Notes: generated by a model not told the origin, from the sequence alone. A stretch of 64,000 nt of DNA from Hymenobacter busanensis (GCF_008727865.1 NZ_VTWU01000005.1:62001-126000); one strand, 5' to 3'; positions 24,406 to 34,251 are shown, numbered from the stretch's first letter. Program-made: numbers and translations.

Positions 24406-24489
24406 CGAAAATATACGGTACAATGGCCCGGTTTGACGCCCGCTCGGGCGGTATATTCAAGCCGGCTAAGCGGCCGGGCGCAAGCCCGG
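24406..24489. promoter_or_regulatory. Divergent nfeD/crp control region with palindromes
   Basis: The minus strand carries TATATTTTCG (24415-24406), a -7-like element for nfeD. On the plus side are a 14-bp palindrome CGCCCGCTCGGGCG (24437-24450), a following TATATTC, and a hairpin CCGGGC-GCAA-GCCCGG (24474-24489) in the leader of the Crp-family gene. The palindrome could be an operator; this is inference from symmetry and position. Confidence 0.35.
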
Positions 24490-24517
24490 GCCGGTTGGGC
24501 CCAGCCGATTCTCGCCC

Positions 24518-25123
24518 ATGCTGAATTTCGCCAACTTCACCCAGCCCGAGCCCGGTTCGCCGGCCCTCACCATGCTGGCCGCCATGATGAGCCAGGTGCC
24601 CAGCCTCACGCCCGCCGACATCGAGCAGATGATGCCGCTCTGGAACCGGCAGGTGCGCCTGAAGCGCGGCGACTTTCTCATTGGCGAAGGGCAAACGGAG
24701 CAGCACCTGTACTTTGTGGTCGATGGCACCATGCGCATTTACCTGCCCACGCCCGACGAGGACATCTGCGTGGGCTTTGCCTACGCCAACACGATGGTGA
24801 CATCGGTGCCCTCGTTTCTGGGCAACAAGCCCTCCGAGTACTGCATTCAGGCCCTGCGGCAGTGCGAGCTGCTGGCCATTGGGCGCACCGATTGGCTGAA
24901 CCTGACCGAGCAAAACGACAACTTCGCCCGCTTCTGGCGCAAGGAAATGGAGCGGTCGGTGCTGGGCCTCATCGAGCGGCAAATCGACCTGCTGTTGCCC
25001 GAGCCCCAGCAGCGCCTCGACCGGGTACGCAACCGCAGCCCGCGCCTGTTTCAGCTCATTCCCAAGAAATACATTGCCTCCTACCTGCGCATGACGCCCG
25101 AAACGCTCAGCCGGCTGCGCTAA
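24518..25123 (+). CDS. Crp/Fnr-family transcriptional regulator (cyclic-nucleotide-binding-like domain)
   Basis: 201 aa. Residues about 35-145 form a cNMP-binding-like beta-roll (LKRGDFLIGEGQTEQHLYFVVDGTMRIYL, VGFAYANTMVTSVPSFLG). It is followed by the dimerisation helix and a short C-terminal helix-turn-helix with FQLIPKKYIASYLRMTPETLSRLR at the very end. This arrangement (HTH ending in PETLSRLR/K) is the common Bacteroidota 'Crp/Fnr' type; its ligand and regulon are not known. It is divergent from nfeD and is followed by a DinB gene after 63 bp. Confidence 0.92.
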   Translation: MLNFANFTQPEPGSPALTMLAAMMSQVPSLTPADIEQMMPLWNRQVRLKRGDFLIGEGQTEQHLYFVVDGTMRIYLPTPDEDICVGFAYANTMVTSVPSFLGNKPSEYCIQALRQCELLAIGRTDWLNLTEQNDNFARFWRKEMERSVLGLIERQIDLLLPEPQQRLDRVRNRSPRLFQLIPKKYIASYLRMTPETLSRLR

Positions 25124-25186
25124 ATCTTGATTCCAGTCAATGGAAACCGCGGCGCGTGGTGGCCACCTTTGTCAAAACGAAACGCC

Positions 25187-25759
25187 ATGACTACCAACGC
25201 CTTTATCCAACAACTGCAAGCCGCCGTGCGTCGCCTGCAAACCGTCGTCGAAACCGAATTGCAGCCGCTCAGCAACGAAGCGCTGAACTTCAAAGCCCGC
25301 CCCGACAGCTGGAGCGTGCTGGAATGCCTGGAGCACCTGAACCGCTACAGCCGCTACTACAACCCCGCCTTCGCCAAGGCCTTGCAATCGGTCGGCCGGC
25401 CGGCTTCGGTAGCTGACATCGGTTACAGCTGGTTGGGCCGCAAGTCGCTCGACATTGTGCGGCCCGGCAACGGCAAGCCCAGCAAAACCGTGAAGCACAT
25501 GAACCCCGCCGGCAGCCAGCTCGGCCGCACCGTGCTCAATGAGTTTCTGCTGAACCAGCGCGAATTGTTGCGTCTGCTGGACCAGGCCGCTGCCACCGAC
25601 CTCAACCGCAAAGTAGTGCCCGTGGAGTTCTTCCGGCTGCTGAAGCTGCGCCTCGGCGAGGCGCTGGAGTTTGTGGTGCTGCACGAAACCCGCCACGTGC
25701 AGCAGGCCCAGCGCGCCGCGCAGCTGGCCCAGGCCACCGCCCCGGTACTGGTTGTCTGA
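25187..25759 (+). CDS. DinB-like metal-binding four-helix protein
   Basis: 190 aa, typical for the DinB_2/YfiT-like group. The putative metal ligands are His50 (ECLEHLNRY), His166 and His170 (LHETRH). The Trp/Pro-rich turn FKARPDSWSVLECLEH is characteristic. These proteins are often thiol-dependent (bacillithiol or mycothiol) transferases or stress proteins; the specific activity here is unknown. ATG 25187 yields the family N-terminus; an upstream in-frame ATG at 25127 is less likely. It follows the Crp-family regulator, whose product may control it. Confidence 0.88.
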   Translation: MTTNAFIQQLQAAVRRLQTVVETELQPLSNEALNFKARPDSWSVLECLEHLNRYSRYYNPAFAKALQSVGRPASVADIGYSWLGRKSLDIVRPGNGKPSKTVKHMNPAGSQLGRTVLNEFLLNQRELLRLLDQAAATDLNRKVVPVEFFRLLKLRLGEALEFVVLHETRHVQQAQRAAQLAQATAPVLVV

Positions 25760-25814
25760 ACCAAAAAGCCGCTTCGTCGCTCACCAAGACCCTGCGCGTG
25801 CGTATCAGTGGGGC

Positions 25815-26057
25815 ATGATGAAACAACGCGAAGTAACCGACCAACACGGCACCACCTGGACGTGCGTGCAAGCCTACGCCGGCGTCGATAGCGCCGCGGC
25901 CGAGCAAGCCACCGAACTGGCCCAAGCCGCCGACGGCAGCGTAACCGTGGTATGCACACCCAGCGGCGGCGCCCAAACCAAGCGCCTCGACCTGGCCGCC
26001 GACTGGCTCGACAGCCTCACCGACGACGAGCTGAAAAATGCCCTCGACGCGGCTTGA
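25815..26057 (+). CDS. Small hypothetical protein
   Basis: 80 aa, acidic, no signal or membrane segment. It starts at the first of two adjacent ATGs (25815, 25818), giving MMKQREVTDQHGTTWTC. It contains two phrases that look conserved in style (GTTWTCVQAYAG and VTVVCTPSGGAQTKRLDL) and a helical tail DWLDSLTDDELKNALDAA. I do not recognise the family. It lies 55 nt after the DinB gene and is followed 19 nt later by an intrinsic terminator, which supports it being a real, last gene of the unit. Confidence 0.72.
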   Translation: MMKQREVTDQHGTTWTCVQAYAGVDSAAAEQATELAQAADGSVTVVCTPSGGAQTKRLDLAADWLDSLTDDELKNALDAA

Positions 26058-26076
26058 CCCAGCCAAATGACATAAC

Positions 26077-26113
26077 AAAAAGCCCCGCCGTGAGTACCAC
26101 AGCGGGGCTTTTT
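26077..26113. terminator. Intrinsic terminator between convergent units
   Basis: AAAAAGCCCCGC (26077-26088) pairs perfectly with 26102-26113 around a 13-nt loop, ending in TTTTT. It serves the small gene at 25815 and, symmetrically, proS. Confidence 0.88.
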
Positions 26114-26174
26114 GATTGAAAATCAGTCGTTGGCAATATTCGGGGAATCCGAAAGATTCGCCGGAATCCGCGGT

Positions 26175-27650
26175 CTAGTACGCCTGCGCGAAGTACACGC
26201 GGCGCTTGCTCGGGCGGCCCGTTACCATGCACACGCCGTCCTCGTCGGGCTCGTTGAGCGCGATGCAGCGGATGGTGGCCTTGGTTTCTTCCTTGATGCG
26301 CTTCTCGGTTTCGGAAGTGCCGTCCCAGTGGGCCACCACAAAGCCGCCCTTGTCGTTGAGCACCTGCTTGAACTCGTCGTAGCTATCCACGCGGGTCGTG
26401 TGCTCTTCGCGGAAGCTGCGGGCGCGGTTGTAGATGTTCTGCTGGATGTCGTTGAGCAGCAAGGCCACGCTGTTCACAATGTCGGCCAGCGGCAGGTTCA
26501 TCTTCTCCTTGGTGTCGCGGCGGGCTACTTCCAGCGTGCCGTTGTCCAGGTCGCGGGCGCCCACAGCAATGCGCACGGGCACGCCCTTCAACTCCCACTC
26601 GGCAAACTTGAAGCCCGGCCGCTCGGTGTCGCGGTCGTCTATCTTCACCGAAATGCCGCGCTCGATGAGGCCCATCTGGATAGGCCGGATGCGCTCCAGC
26701 AACTCGTCGAGCTGGCCAGTTTTATAAATGGGCACGATAACTACCTGAATCGGAGCCAGCTTGGGCGGCAGCACCAGGCCTTCGTCGTCGGAGTGCGCCA
26801 TTACGAGGGCGCCCATGAGGCGCGTGCTCACGCCCCAGGAGGTGCCCCATACGTGTTCCTGCTGGCCCTCCTTGTTGGTGAACAGCACGTCGAAGGCCTT
26901 GGCGAAGTTTTGGCCGAGGAAATGCGAGGTGCCTGCCTGTAAGGCCTTGCCGTCCTGCATCATGCCTTCGATGCAGTACGTTTCGATGGCGCCGGCAAAC
27001 CGCTCGTTTTCGGTTTTCACGCCTTTCACCACCGGCAAGGCCAGCCATTCTTCGGCAAACTCGGCGTACACGTCCAGCATCTGGCGGGTTTCGGCTACGG
27101 CTTCCTGGGCGGTGGCGTGGGCCGTGTGGCCTTCCTGCCACAGGAATTCGGCGGTGCGCAAAAACAGGCGCGTGCGCATTTCCCAGCGCACCACGTTGGC
27201 CCACTGGTTGATGAGCAGCGGCAGGTCGCGGTAGCTTTGAATCCAGCCTTTGTAGGTACTCCAGATAATGGCTTCCGACGTGGGGCGCACCACCAGCTCT
27301 TCTTCCAGCTTGGCCTCGGGGTCGACGATGAGCTTGCCCGGCCGCTCGGGGTCGAGCTTGAGGCGGTAGTGCGTGACGACAGCGCATTCCTTGGCAAAGC
27401 CTTCGGCATTTTGCTCTTCGGCCTCAAACAGGTTTTTGGGCACAAACAACGGGAAGTACGCGTTCTGGTGGCCGGTGCGCTTGAACATGTCGTCGAGCGT
27501 CCGCTGCATCTTTTCCCAAATGGCGTAGCCGTAGGGTTTAATGACCATGCAACCCCGCACGGCGGAGTTTTCAGCCAACCCGGCGCGCTTCACCAATTCG
27601 TTGTACCACAGGGAATAATCCTCGCTGCGCTTGGGCAACTGTTTGCTCAT
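26175..27650 (-). CDS. proS: Prolyl-tRNA synthetase (short, eukaryote/archaea-type)
   Basis: 491 aa class II synthetase of the type lacking the editing insertion. Blocks seen: [18 protein letters not shown] (motif 1 region), [46 protein letters not shown] (motif 2), [44 protein letters not shown] (motif 3), an anticodon-binding domain, and the short C-terminal Pro-type domain ending in FAQAY. ATG 27650 gives [20 protein letters not shown], the usual start; the frame is open further upstream but that part is not conserved. Charges tRNA-Pro in the cytosol. Confidence 0.98.
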   Translation of the reverse strand: MSKQLPKRSEDYSLWYNELVKRAGLAENSAVRGCMVIKPYGYAIWEKMQRTLDDMFKRTGHQNAYFPLFVPKNLFEAEEQNAEGFAKECAVVTHYRLKLDPERPGKLIVDPEAKLEEELVVRPTSEAIIWSTYKGWIQSYRDLPLLINQWANVVRWEMRTRLFLRTAEFLWQEGHTAHATAQEAVAETRQMLDVYAEFAEEWLALPVVKGVKTENERFAGAIETYCIEGMMQDGKALQAGTSHFLGQNFAKAFDVLFTNKEGQQEHVWGTSWGVSTRLMGALVMAHSDDEGLVLPPKLAPIQVVIVPIYKTGQLDELLERIRPIQMGLIERGISVKIDDRDTERPGFKFAEWELKGVPVRIAVGARDLDNGTLEVARRDTKEKMNLPLADIVNSVALLLNDIQQNIYNRARSFREEHTTRVDSYDEFKQVLNDKGGFVVAHWDGTSETEKRIKEETKATIRCIALNEPDEDGVCMVTGRPSKRRVYFAQAY

Positions 27651-27843
27651 GTTGGAGTATCTTAGAGAAGGAAAAAAGGTTCCTGAAATTGGTATAAGAT
27701 TTGAGTACCAAAACCGGGCACCGTTTCGGCCCCAAAATACGTTATTAAACCGGAGCATTCCGCCCTTGTCTTGCTGGGTGGACAGCCGCCGGTTCAGCAC
27801 CCGGCTCCTCCGTATCGATCTTACCTTTCCGCCTCAGCCTGCC

Positions 27844-29205
27844 ATGAAATCCTTTTCAACCACCCTTCTGCCCGCCTTGGCCCTGCTCACGCTGGGTGGC
27901 TGCGCAGGCACCTCCGGGCTCACGAGCACCGAGCCCGACGGCGTGTATTATTCCTCCAAAGATCAAACGACTGAGGTGGTTACGGCCTCCGTCGGCTCGA
28001 ACCCGGCCGCTGACGTGGCCGCCGCCGATGACCAGGGCAGCGTAGCCAACCCTGAGTACCAAGATGACAGCAAGTATGGCAATGGCAATGCGTCGGACGA
28101 ATACTACGACGACGATTACAGCTACTCGGCCCGGATCCGCCGCTTTCACCAGCCGTACTACCGCGGCTTGGGCATGGGCTACTACGACCTGGCTTACGTG
28201 GACCCGTACTGGTACAACCCCGGCGCGGCGTTCTACGGCTACGATGTGTATGGCTACCCCTACTACGGCGGCTACGCCTACGCCCCGTACTACGGCGGGG
28301 TATACAGCCCTTACTGGGGCTACGGTGGACCGTTTGTGAGCATCAGCATTGGTTACGGCTGGGGCAGCCCGTGGGGCTACCGCCCCTACGGTTACCGGTA
28401 CGGCGGCCGTTACGGCGGGTACTACGACAACTACTACGGTGGCGGTTACTACGGCTCGGGCTATGCCTGGGGCGGCTACCGCAACGGCAACCGCAACGTG
28501 CACTACGGCCCGCGTCGCGACCGTAGCAGCGACGCCGTTACCTCGGGCGGCCGCACCAACGGCGGGCGTCCGGTTATCGACAATACGGGCGGCCGAATGG
28601 CTTCCGGCGGCAACGACAACCTTGCTTCGCCGGCTACCACTACCCGGCGGCCGCGCATTGTAGAAGAAGCCGGCTCGAACCGAGGGCAGGCCATCGAAAA
28701 CAACGGTGGTGGCGTCACCAACGGCACCGGCTGGGGCCGCATCACGCGGGCCGACGATGCGCCGAGCCTGGAAACGCAGCCCTCGACGGGCCGCGGCAAG
28801 CTCTACCGCATAGTGGACACTGAAACCGCCCCGGAAAACCAGACGGGCGGTGTACGTACCGGCGCTTCGCAAAACAACCGGGGCGAAGCGCTGGAAATGC
28901 CCACGCGCCGCCAGCGCCTGACCGAGAATACGGCACAGCCGGAACTGGCGGGCGAGTCGGGTGCAGTGCAGCCGCAGCGTCAGCGCCGCGAGCGGGCCGT
29001 CGAATACGGCCAGCCGCAGCAACAGGCCCAGCCCGCTCAGCAGTACGAGCGGCCGGTTCGCCGCGAGCGGACGTACGAATCGGCCCCCAGCCGTTCGTAT
29101 GAAGCGCCAGCTAGCCGAGGCTCCAACTACGGTGGTGGTAACTCGGGCGGTGGCAATTCCGGGGGCGGCAGCTCATCGGGCGGTCGGGGCCGGGTGCGCG
29201 AGTAG
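27844..29205 (+). CDS. Tyr/Gly-rich lipoprotein of unknown function
   Basis: 453 aa. Lipobox LGGC with acyl Cys20 (ATG 27844 chosen for this signal). Residues about 95-215 are extremely rich in Tyr and Gly, with many YGYPYYGG-, YAPYYGG- and YGGRYGGYY-like units. The rest is a low-complexity Arg/Gln/Gly/Ser-rich region (about 215-453), ending in GGGNSGGG repeats. Similar Tyr/Gly-rich 'prolin-rich/vitellogenin-like' envelope lipoproteins are common in Hymenobacter-type genomes; none has a known role that I can name. Composition suggests a disordered, perhaps adhesive, surface protein. It is followed by a terminator and the FadL-like gene. Confidence 0.85.
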   Translation: MKSFSTTLLPALALLTLGGCAGTSGLTSTEPDGVYYSSKDQTTEVVTASVGSNPAADVAAADDQGSVANPEYQDDSKYGNGNASDEYYDDDYSYSARIRRFHQPYYRGLGMGYYDLAYVDPYWYNPGAAFYGYDVYGYPYYGGYAYAPYYGGVYSPYWGYGGPFVSISIGYGWGSPWGYRPYGYRYGGRYGGYYDNYYGGGYYGSGYAWGGYRNGNRNVHYGPRRDRSSDAVTSGGRTNGGRPVIDNTGGRMASGGNDNLASPATTTRRPRIVEEAGSNRGQAIENNGGGVTNGTGWGRITRADDAPSLETQPSTGRGKLYRIVDTETAPENQTGGVRTGASQNNRGEALEMPTRRQRLTENTAQPELAGESGAVQPQRQRRERAVEYGQPQQQAQPAQQYERPVRRERTYESAPSRSYEAPASRGSNYGGGNSGGGNSGGGSSSGGRGRVRE

Positions 29206-29241
29206 TCGAACAATCCAGAGTAGCAGCTTCTTTATCGATCT

Positions 29242-29268
29242 AAAGGCCGCTCCGGCGGGGCGGCCTTT
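29242..29268 (+). terminator. Terminator after the Tyr/Gly-rich lipoprotein gene
   Basis: AAAGGCCGC (29242-29250) pairs with GCGGCCTTT (29260-29268), followed by TT. It lies 36 nt past the stop codon and only 15 nt before the next ATG, so the next gene would depend on its own promoter or readthrough. Confidence 0.75.
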
Positions 29269-29283
29269 TTCCCTCCCAACTTC

Positions 29284-30807
29284 ATGAAAAACGCGCCTTT
29301 CTGGCTGGGCTTGGCTCTCATGGGCCTCGCTAGCCACAGCTTTGCCCAAACCGCCACCGATGCCCTGCGCTATTCGCAACTGCAATTCGGCGGCACGGCC
29401 CGTACCCTCGGCATCGGCGGGGCCAACGCCGCATTGGGTGCCGACCTCGGCAGCCTCAGCGCCAACCCAGCCGGCCTGGGCCTGTTCCAACGCTCAGAGG
29501 TTTCGTTTTCGCCCGGGTTTGGCACCAACAACACCAACACCAGCAGCGAAGGCCCCAAACTGGCCGACTCGCGCAACAGCCTGCACGTGGCCAGTTTCGG
29601 CGCGGCCTTCACCACCCGCCGGCCCGACAGCGACAACGACGATTGGCGCAGCAGCGTGATTGGCATTGGTCTGACGCGCGTCAACGACTTCAACCAACGG
29701 TTTCACTACACCAACAAGGTCGACGACAACCGCTCCCTTTTCCAGTACCTGCGCGAGTCGCCGGCGTCGAAAAGTGCGTTGGAGGACGAATACGGTACCA
29801 ACGGCGACAACATCAGCACGCTCGACGGGCTGGCTTACGCGGCCTACCTGACCGATGTAGACGAAACCAAGCAACCGGGCCAGGCGGGTTATATTACTAC
29901 CCGCACCCGCAAAGGGCTGATTGACCAAAACGAAACCGTGCTGACCACCGGCGCCCAAACGCAGTTCGATATTGCCTACGGCGCCAGCTACCGCGACAAA
30001 CTGTACCTCGGAGGTGGGTTAGGCATTGTGGGACTGCGCTACCGCGAGGTAAAGGATTACCAAGAAGCAGAAAACGACCCGACCACCGCCTTCAGCAAGT
30101 TGGCCCTGCGGGAGGAGTCGGAAACCACGGGCAACGGCCTGAACCTGCGCTTAGGGGCCATTTTCCGTCCTGCCGATTGGATTCGGGTGGGTGCCTCGAT
30201 TCAGTCGCCCACGTTCTATTCGCTGACTGATCAGTATTCCTCGTCGCTGAAAGCCGACTACAACCCGGGCCTGAACAGCGGCGCCATTACCAGCGGCTCG
30301 GCCAAAACCCTGCCCAGTGAGTACCAATACCGCCTGACCACGCCCTGGCGCGCTACCGGCGGCGTGGCTACCATTCTGGGTAAGTATGCCTTCGTAACAG
30401 CCGACGTGGAGTACGTGAACTACTCGCAAGCCCGCTTTGCCGAAGACGCCAATGCCGACGCTGTGGCTCCCGACTTTAGCGGCACCAACCAACGCGTGAG
30501 CGACCTGTACCAATCGAGCGTGAACCTGCGCGTGGGTGCCGAAGGCCGCTTTGATATTTTCCGGGTGCGGGCCGGCTACGCCCGCTACGGCGACCCGTAC
30601 GTCAACAGCGACTTCGACCGCACGCAGCAGTTCTACACGGGCGGGGTGGGGCTGCGGCAGAAAAACACGTTTTTCGACCTGGCCGGCGTGTACACCAAGG
30701 CCGACCGTTTTTACCAGCCCTACACGCTCAACAACGACTCCCAGCCGCGGGTACAGGCACAAGGCAGCCGCTTCACCACCACTTTCACCGTGGGGCTGCT
30801 GTTTTAA
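29284..30807 (+). CDS. FadL/TodX-type (OmpP1) outer-membrane transporter
   Basis: 507 aa. Signal peptide MKNAPFWLGLALMGLASHSFAQ, then the N-terminal hatch region LRYSQLQFGGTARTLGIGGANAALGADLGSLSANPAGLGLFQRSEVSFSP in outline, where the GGA...GAD...S.NPAGL pattern is the OmpP1/FadL/TodX signature. The barrel follows and ends with a phenylalanine (TTTFTVGLLF). Such proteins pass hydrophobic substrates (fatty acids, aromatics) across the outer membrane. In Bacteroidota this subgroup is uncharacterised, so the substrate is open. It follows the Tyr/Gly-rich lipoprotein gene by 78 bp. Confidence 0.9.
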   Translation: MKNAPFWLGLALMGLASHSFAQTATDALRYSQLQFGGTARTLGIGGANAALGADLGSLSANPAGLGLFQRSEVSFSPGFGTNNTNTSSEGPKLADSRNSLHVASFGAAFTTRRPDSDNDDWRSSVIGIGLTRVNDFNQRFHYTNKVDDNRSLFQYLRESPASKSALEDEYGTNGDNISTLDGLAYAAYLTDVDETKQPGQAGYITTRTRKGLIDQNETVLTTGAQTQFDIAYGASYRDKLYLGGGLGIVGLRYREVKDYQEAENDPTTAFSKLALREESETTGNGLNLRLGAIFRPADWIRVGASIQSPTFYSLTDQYSSSLKADYNPGLNSGAITSGSAKTLPSEYQYRLTTPWRATGGVATILGKYAFVTADVEYVNYSQARFAEDANADAVAPDFSGTNQRVSDLYQSSVNLRVGAEGRFDIFRVRAGYARYGDPYVNSDFDRTQQFYTGGVGLRQKNTFFDLAGVYTKADRFYQPYTLNNDSQPRVQAQGSRFTTTFTVGLLF

Positions 30808-30829
30808 ATCAGCTTGTTGAGGCATAATT

Positions 30830-30865
30830 CAAAAGGCCGGCTCCTTCATGGGGGCTGGCCTTTTG
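30830..30865. terminator. Terminator after the FadL-like gene
   Basis: CAAAAGGCCGGCTCC (30830-30844) pairs with GGGGGCTGGCCTTTTG (30850-30865) through two G-T wobbles around a 5-nt loop. It lies between convergent genes and can serve both. Confidence 0.8.
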
Positions 30866-30880
30866 TATTATGGTAGCAGC

Positions 30881-31771
30881 CTACCGAACGACTTTGACGT
30901 TGAGCGTCAGCTCGGTGCGGGCATTTACCTCCGAGATATACAGCGCGCCGGGCTGGCCTTCGGCGGTGCGAAACACAACTACCCGCTCTTTGGCCAGTGG
31001 GGCTGTGCGGGTGTCGAGCGGGCCTGCCGCTGCCACTGCCGCCTCAATGGCGCCAGCGGTAGTCAGGTTATTGAAGTCGTTCAGGCTAAGGCTAGTGGCC
31101 TTCAGACCAGTGGCACGCTTGGTGGCCCAGCGCCCGACACGCAGTATGCGGTTACGCCGGGCAGCGGTATCGACGGGGGAAGCCAGCGTGGGGCTGCCGG
31201 CCGCATTGGGTAAGTAGAAGAAGTCCACGATTTGCTGGAAGCCCGCTTGGTCGGCGGCGTGGGCCGGAATGGGCGTGCCGATACCTACAACGAGCAGCGC
31301 CCGGCTGGCAACGGTACGGGGCGGCTGCAACAATGTGGTGTAGCTGTGCACGGCCTGGAGCGAGTCGGGCTGGCGGACGATGAGGCGGTATTGGCGGGCG
31401 GCGGTGCGGCCTTCGGCGTCGGTGGCTTCGTAGCGCCAGATTTCCCGGCCGGAATTGGTGCTGGCCACGAAGCGGTTGTTCCACAAAAAGCTCTGTCCGC
31501 TGATGGTGGAGTCGAGGTACGTGAACGGGACTATGTTTTCGCCTTCGCCGTACTGCACCGTAATGCGGAAGCGGCGCAACGGGGCCGCGTCGGCGGCGGT
31601 TTCGGCGAAGGCACGCGTGGTGAGGGTGTCGCCGGGCTGCACCACGCGGCTGACGGTTTGCAGGTTGCCGTCGGAAATCAGGTCGAGGCGCGGGGAGGGC
31701 ACGGGGTCGGTGCCGCAGCCGGCCAGCGCCGCGAGGGTAGCAAACAGTGCGAACGAAAACAGGTGACGCAT
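30881..31771 (-). CDS. Hypothetical lipoprotein with Ig-like beta-rich region
   Basis: 296 aa. ATG 31771 gives a signal peptide with lipobox ALAGC (acyl Cys19); the frame is open further upstream without a signal. After the Cys come PDPVPSPRLDLIS and a region about 40-140 of beta-strands (VVQPGDTLTTRAFAETAADAAPLRRFRITVQYGEG, RREIWRYEATDAEGRTAARQYRLIV in outline), like an Ig/cadherin-like domain. The C-terminal part (about 150-296) includes FYLPNAAGSPTLASPVD, LNDFNNLTTAGAI and ERVVVFRTAEGQPGALYISEV. No family recognised. Convergent with the FadL-like gene, divergent from the DPP4 gene. Confidence 0.75.
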   Translation of the reverse strand: MRHLFSFALFATLAALAGCGTDPVPSPRLDLISDGNLQTVSRVVQPGDTLTTRAFAETAADAAPLRRFRITVQYGEGENIVPFTYLDSTISGQSFLWNNRFVASTNSGREIWRYEATDAEGRTAARQYRLIVRQPDSLQAVHSYTTLLQPPRTVASRALLVVGIGTPIPAHAADQAGFQQIVDFFYLPNAAGSPTLASPVDTAARRNRILRVGRWATKRATGLKATSLSLNDFNNLTTAGAIEAAVAAAGPLDTRTAPLAKERVVVFRTAEGQPGALYISEVNARTELTLNVKVVR

Positions 31772-31918
31772 AACAATGGCAAAGGTGGAGCGGAAATCCG
31801 AATGCGGCGCTCCGTCCGCGGAATTAGTAGCCCAAACCCGGGGTTGAAAGGCCGGATGGCTAACTGAAGCTGGCCCGGCCTCGTCGGGCCCCATTCGGTA
31901 CCTGACGCCCGCCGTGCC

Positions 31919-31926
31919 TACCTTTA
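31919..31926 (+). promoter_or_regulatory. Putative -7 element (TACCTTTA) of the DPP4 gene
   Basis: TACCTTTA, one base from TAnnTTTG, lies 23 nt before the ATG at 31950. Confidence 0.35.
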
Positions 31927-31949
31927 ACGGCGCCAACCGAATTTTTTGC

Positions 31950-34226
31950 ATGTTTTCCCCTTTCCCTTCATCGTTGTCCACTTCTTTTTCTTCTGCATTC
32001 CGGCGCGTAGCCACGGCCGCGCTCCTGAGCACCACGCTTCCCGCCATCGGTCTGCTGATGCCGACCGCGGTGGTGGCCCAGCAAAAACAAGCCATTACGC
32101 TCGAAGACATCTGGTCGAAGGGCACGTTTGCCGCCCGCAGCGTGCCCGGTTTCAACTGGATGCACGACGGCCGCTACTACTCCGCCCTCGATAAAGGCGA
32201 AGTGGTGCAGCACGACGTGACGACCGGCGCCGCCGTGCAAACCCTTGTGCCGCTGGCCGACCTGAAACCCGCCGGCCAAAGCCAGCCCATCAACGTCGAC
32301 GGCTACGATTTCAACGCCGACGAGCAGAAGCTGCTGCTGACCACCGACACCGAGCCGATTTACCGCCACTCCACGAAGGCCGTGTTTTTCGTGTACGACC
32401 GCGGCACCCACAAGCTCACGCCGTTGTCGAGCGGCAAGCAGAGCTACGCCACCTTCTCGCCCGACGGGCAGCGCGTGGCTTTCGTGCGCGACAACAACCT
32501 GTTCATCACCGATCTGGGTACGATGCAGGAAAAAGCCGTGACGAGCGACGGCGCCTTCAACCGCATCATCAACGGCTCGACCGATTGGGTGTACGAGGAG
32601 GAATTTGGCTTCGCGCAGGGCTTCTTCTGGTCGCCCGACTCGCGCCAGGTGGCCTACTACACTTTCGACGAAAGCCAAGTGCCGGAGTACAACATGCAGC
32701 TCTGGGGCGACCTGTACCCGAAGGACTACCGCTTCAAATACCCCAAAGCGGGCGAGAAAAACTCGGTGGTGAGCGTGTCGGTGTACGACGTGGCGGCCGG
32801 CCGCGCCACCAAGATGGACGTGGGCCCCGAAACCGACCAGTACATCCCGCGGGTGATGTGGACGCAGACGCCCAACCTGCTCAGCATTCAGCGCCTGAAC
32901 CGCTTGCAAAACAAGCTGGAGATTCTGCACGCCGACGCTGCCACCGGCAAAAGCAAGGTGGTGCTGACCGACACCAACAAGGCTTACGTGGAAATCAACG
33001 ACGATTTGCGTTACCTCGCCGGCGGCAAGCAGTTTCTGTTCACGAGCGAGAAAGACGGTTACCAGCACCTCTACCTGCACGACATCAACGGCAAGGAAGT
33101 ACGCCAACTGACGAAAGGCCCGTGGGAAATCAGCCAGATCAACGGCTTCGACCCCAAAGCCGGCGTGGTGTACTTTACCAGCACCGAAGGCTCGGCCCTG
33201 CAGCGCCACCTCTACCGCATCGACCTGAAAGGCAAAAACAAAGCCCGCATCAGCGACGCCGGCAACGGCACCGACGTGGTGAACATGAGCCCCGACTGCC
33301 GCTATTTCCTGAACTACCACACCTCGGCGGGCGTGCCGGCCGTGGTGAGCTTGCGCGAAGGCAGCTCGGGCAAGGTGGTGAAAGTGCTGGAAGACAACGC
33401 CAAGCTGCGTCAGACGCTGACCCAGTACGACCTGGGCAAGTTCGAGTTCTTCACCTTCAAAACCTCCGAAGGCCTAGACCTGAATGCCTGGATGATCAAA
33501 CCTTCCAACTTCGACGCCAGCAAGAAATATCCGGTGCTGATGTACTGCTACGGCGGCCCCAGCTTCGGCAGCGGCAGCACCCAAACCGTGCTCGACAACG
33601 CCGGCGGCGGCGTCGATTTCAACCGCTACATGTGGTACCAGATGCTGGCTCAGAAAGGCTACATCGTGGTATCGGTGGAAGGCCGGGGCTCGTCGGGGCG
33701 GGGCGCGGCGTGGCGCAAAGCCACCTACGCCAACCTGGGCAAACTCGAAACCGTCGACCAGGGCGAAGGCGCCAAGTACCTGGGCACCCTGCCTTACGTC
33801 GACAAAAGCCGCATTGGTATGTGGGGCTGGAGCTACGGCGGTTTCCTCACAGCCCTGTGCATGACCAAGGAAGCCGACCTGTTTAAGATGGGCATTTCGG
33901 TGGCACCCGTAACCAACTGGCGCTACTACGACACCGTGTACACCGAGCGGTACCTGCGCACGCCCCAGGAAAACGCCGCCGGCTACGACGACAACTCGCC
34001 CGTGCAGCACGCCGACAAGCTCAAGGGCAAGTTCCTGCTCGTGCACGGCACCGGCGACGACAACGTGCATTTTCAGAACTCCACGGCTTTTGTAGATGCG
34101 CTGGTGAAGGCTAACAAGGATTTTCAGACCCTGTACTACCCCAACCGCAACCACGGCATTTCAGGCGGCAACACGCGCCTGCACCTCTACCGGCAGATGA
34201 CCAACTTCATTCAGCAGAACCTATAA
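31950..34226 (+). CDS. Dipeptidyl peptidase IV-type S9 serine peptidase
   Basis: 758 aa. N-terminal signal-like segment (about 15-45, ending VVAQQK), an eight-bladed propeller (DPP4N; STDWVYEEEFGFAQGFFWSPDSRQVAYYTFDES), and a C-terminal alpha/beta-hydrolase domain. The catalytic triad is Ser628 (GWSYGG), Asp703 (GTGDDNVH) and His735 (NRNHGI). The EE motif in EEEFGF is the substrate N-terminus-binding pair. Removes X-Pro/X-Ala dipeptides from peptides; exported, probably periplasmic. ATG 31950 was chosen to start the signal. The peptide supply has no obvious dedicated partner here. Confidence 0.95.
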   Translation: MFSPFPSSLSTSFSSAFRRVATAALLSTTLPAIGLLMPTAVVAQQKQAITLEDIWSKGTFAARSVPGFNWMHDGRYYSALDKGEVVQHDVTTGAAVQTLVPLADLKPAGQSQPINVDGYDFNADEQKLLLTTDTEPIYRHSTKAVFFVYDRGTHKLTPLSSGKQSYATFSPDGQRVAFVRDNNLFITDLGTMQEKAVTSDGAFNRIINGSTDWVYEEEFGFAQGFFWSPDSRQVAYYTFDESQVPEYNMQLWGDLYPKDYRFKYPKAGEKNSVVSVSVYDVAAGRATKMDVGPETDQYIPRVMWTQTPNLLSIQRLNRLQNKLEILHADAATGKSKVVLTDTNKAYVEINDDLRYLAGGKQFLFTSEKDGYQHLYLHDINGKEVRQLTKGPWEISQINGFDPKAGVVYFTSTEGSALQRHLYRIDLKGKNKARISDAGNGTDVVNMSPDCRYFLNYHTSAGVPAVVSLREGSSGKVVKVLEDNAKLRQTLTQYDLGKFEFFTFKTSEGLDLNAWMIKPSNFDASKKYPVLMYCYGGPSFGSGSTQTVLDNAGGGVDFNRYMWYQMLAQKGYIVVSVEGRGSSGRGAAWRKATYANLGKLETVDQGEGAKYLGTLPYVDKSRIGMWGWSYGGFLTALCMTKEADLFKMGISVAPVTNWRYYDTVYTERYLRTPQENAAGYDDNSPVQHADKLKGKFLLVHGTGDDNVHFQNSTAFVDALVKANKDFQTLYYPNRNHGISGGNTRLHLYRQMTNFIQQNL

Positions 34227-34251
34227 GCAGCCCTTTTTGCTATTTGCTACC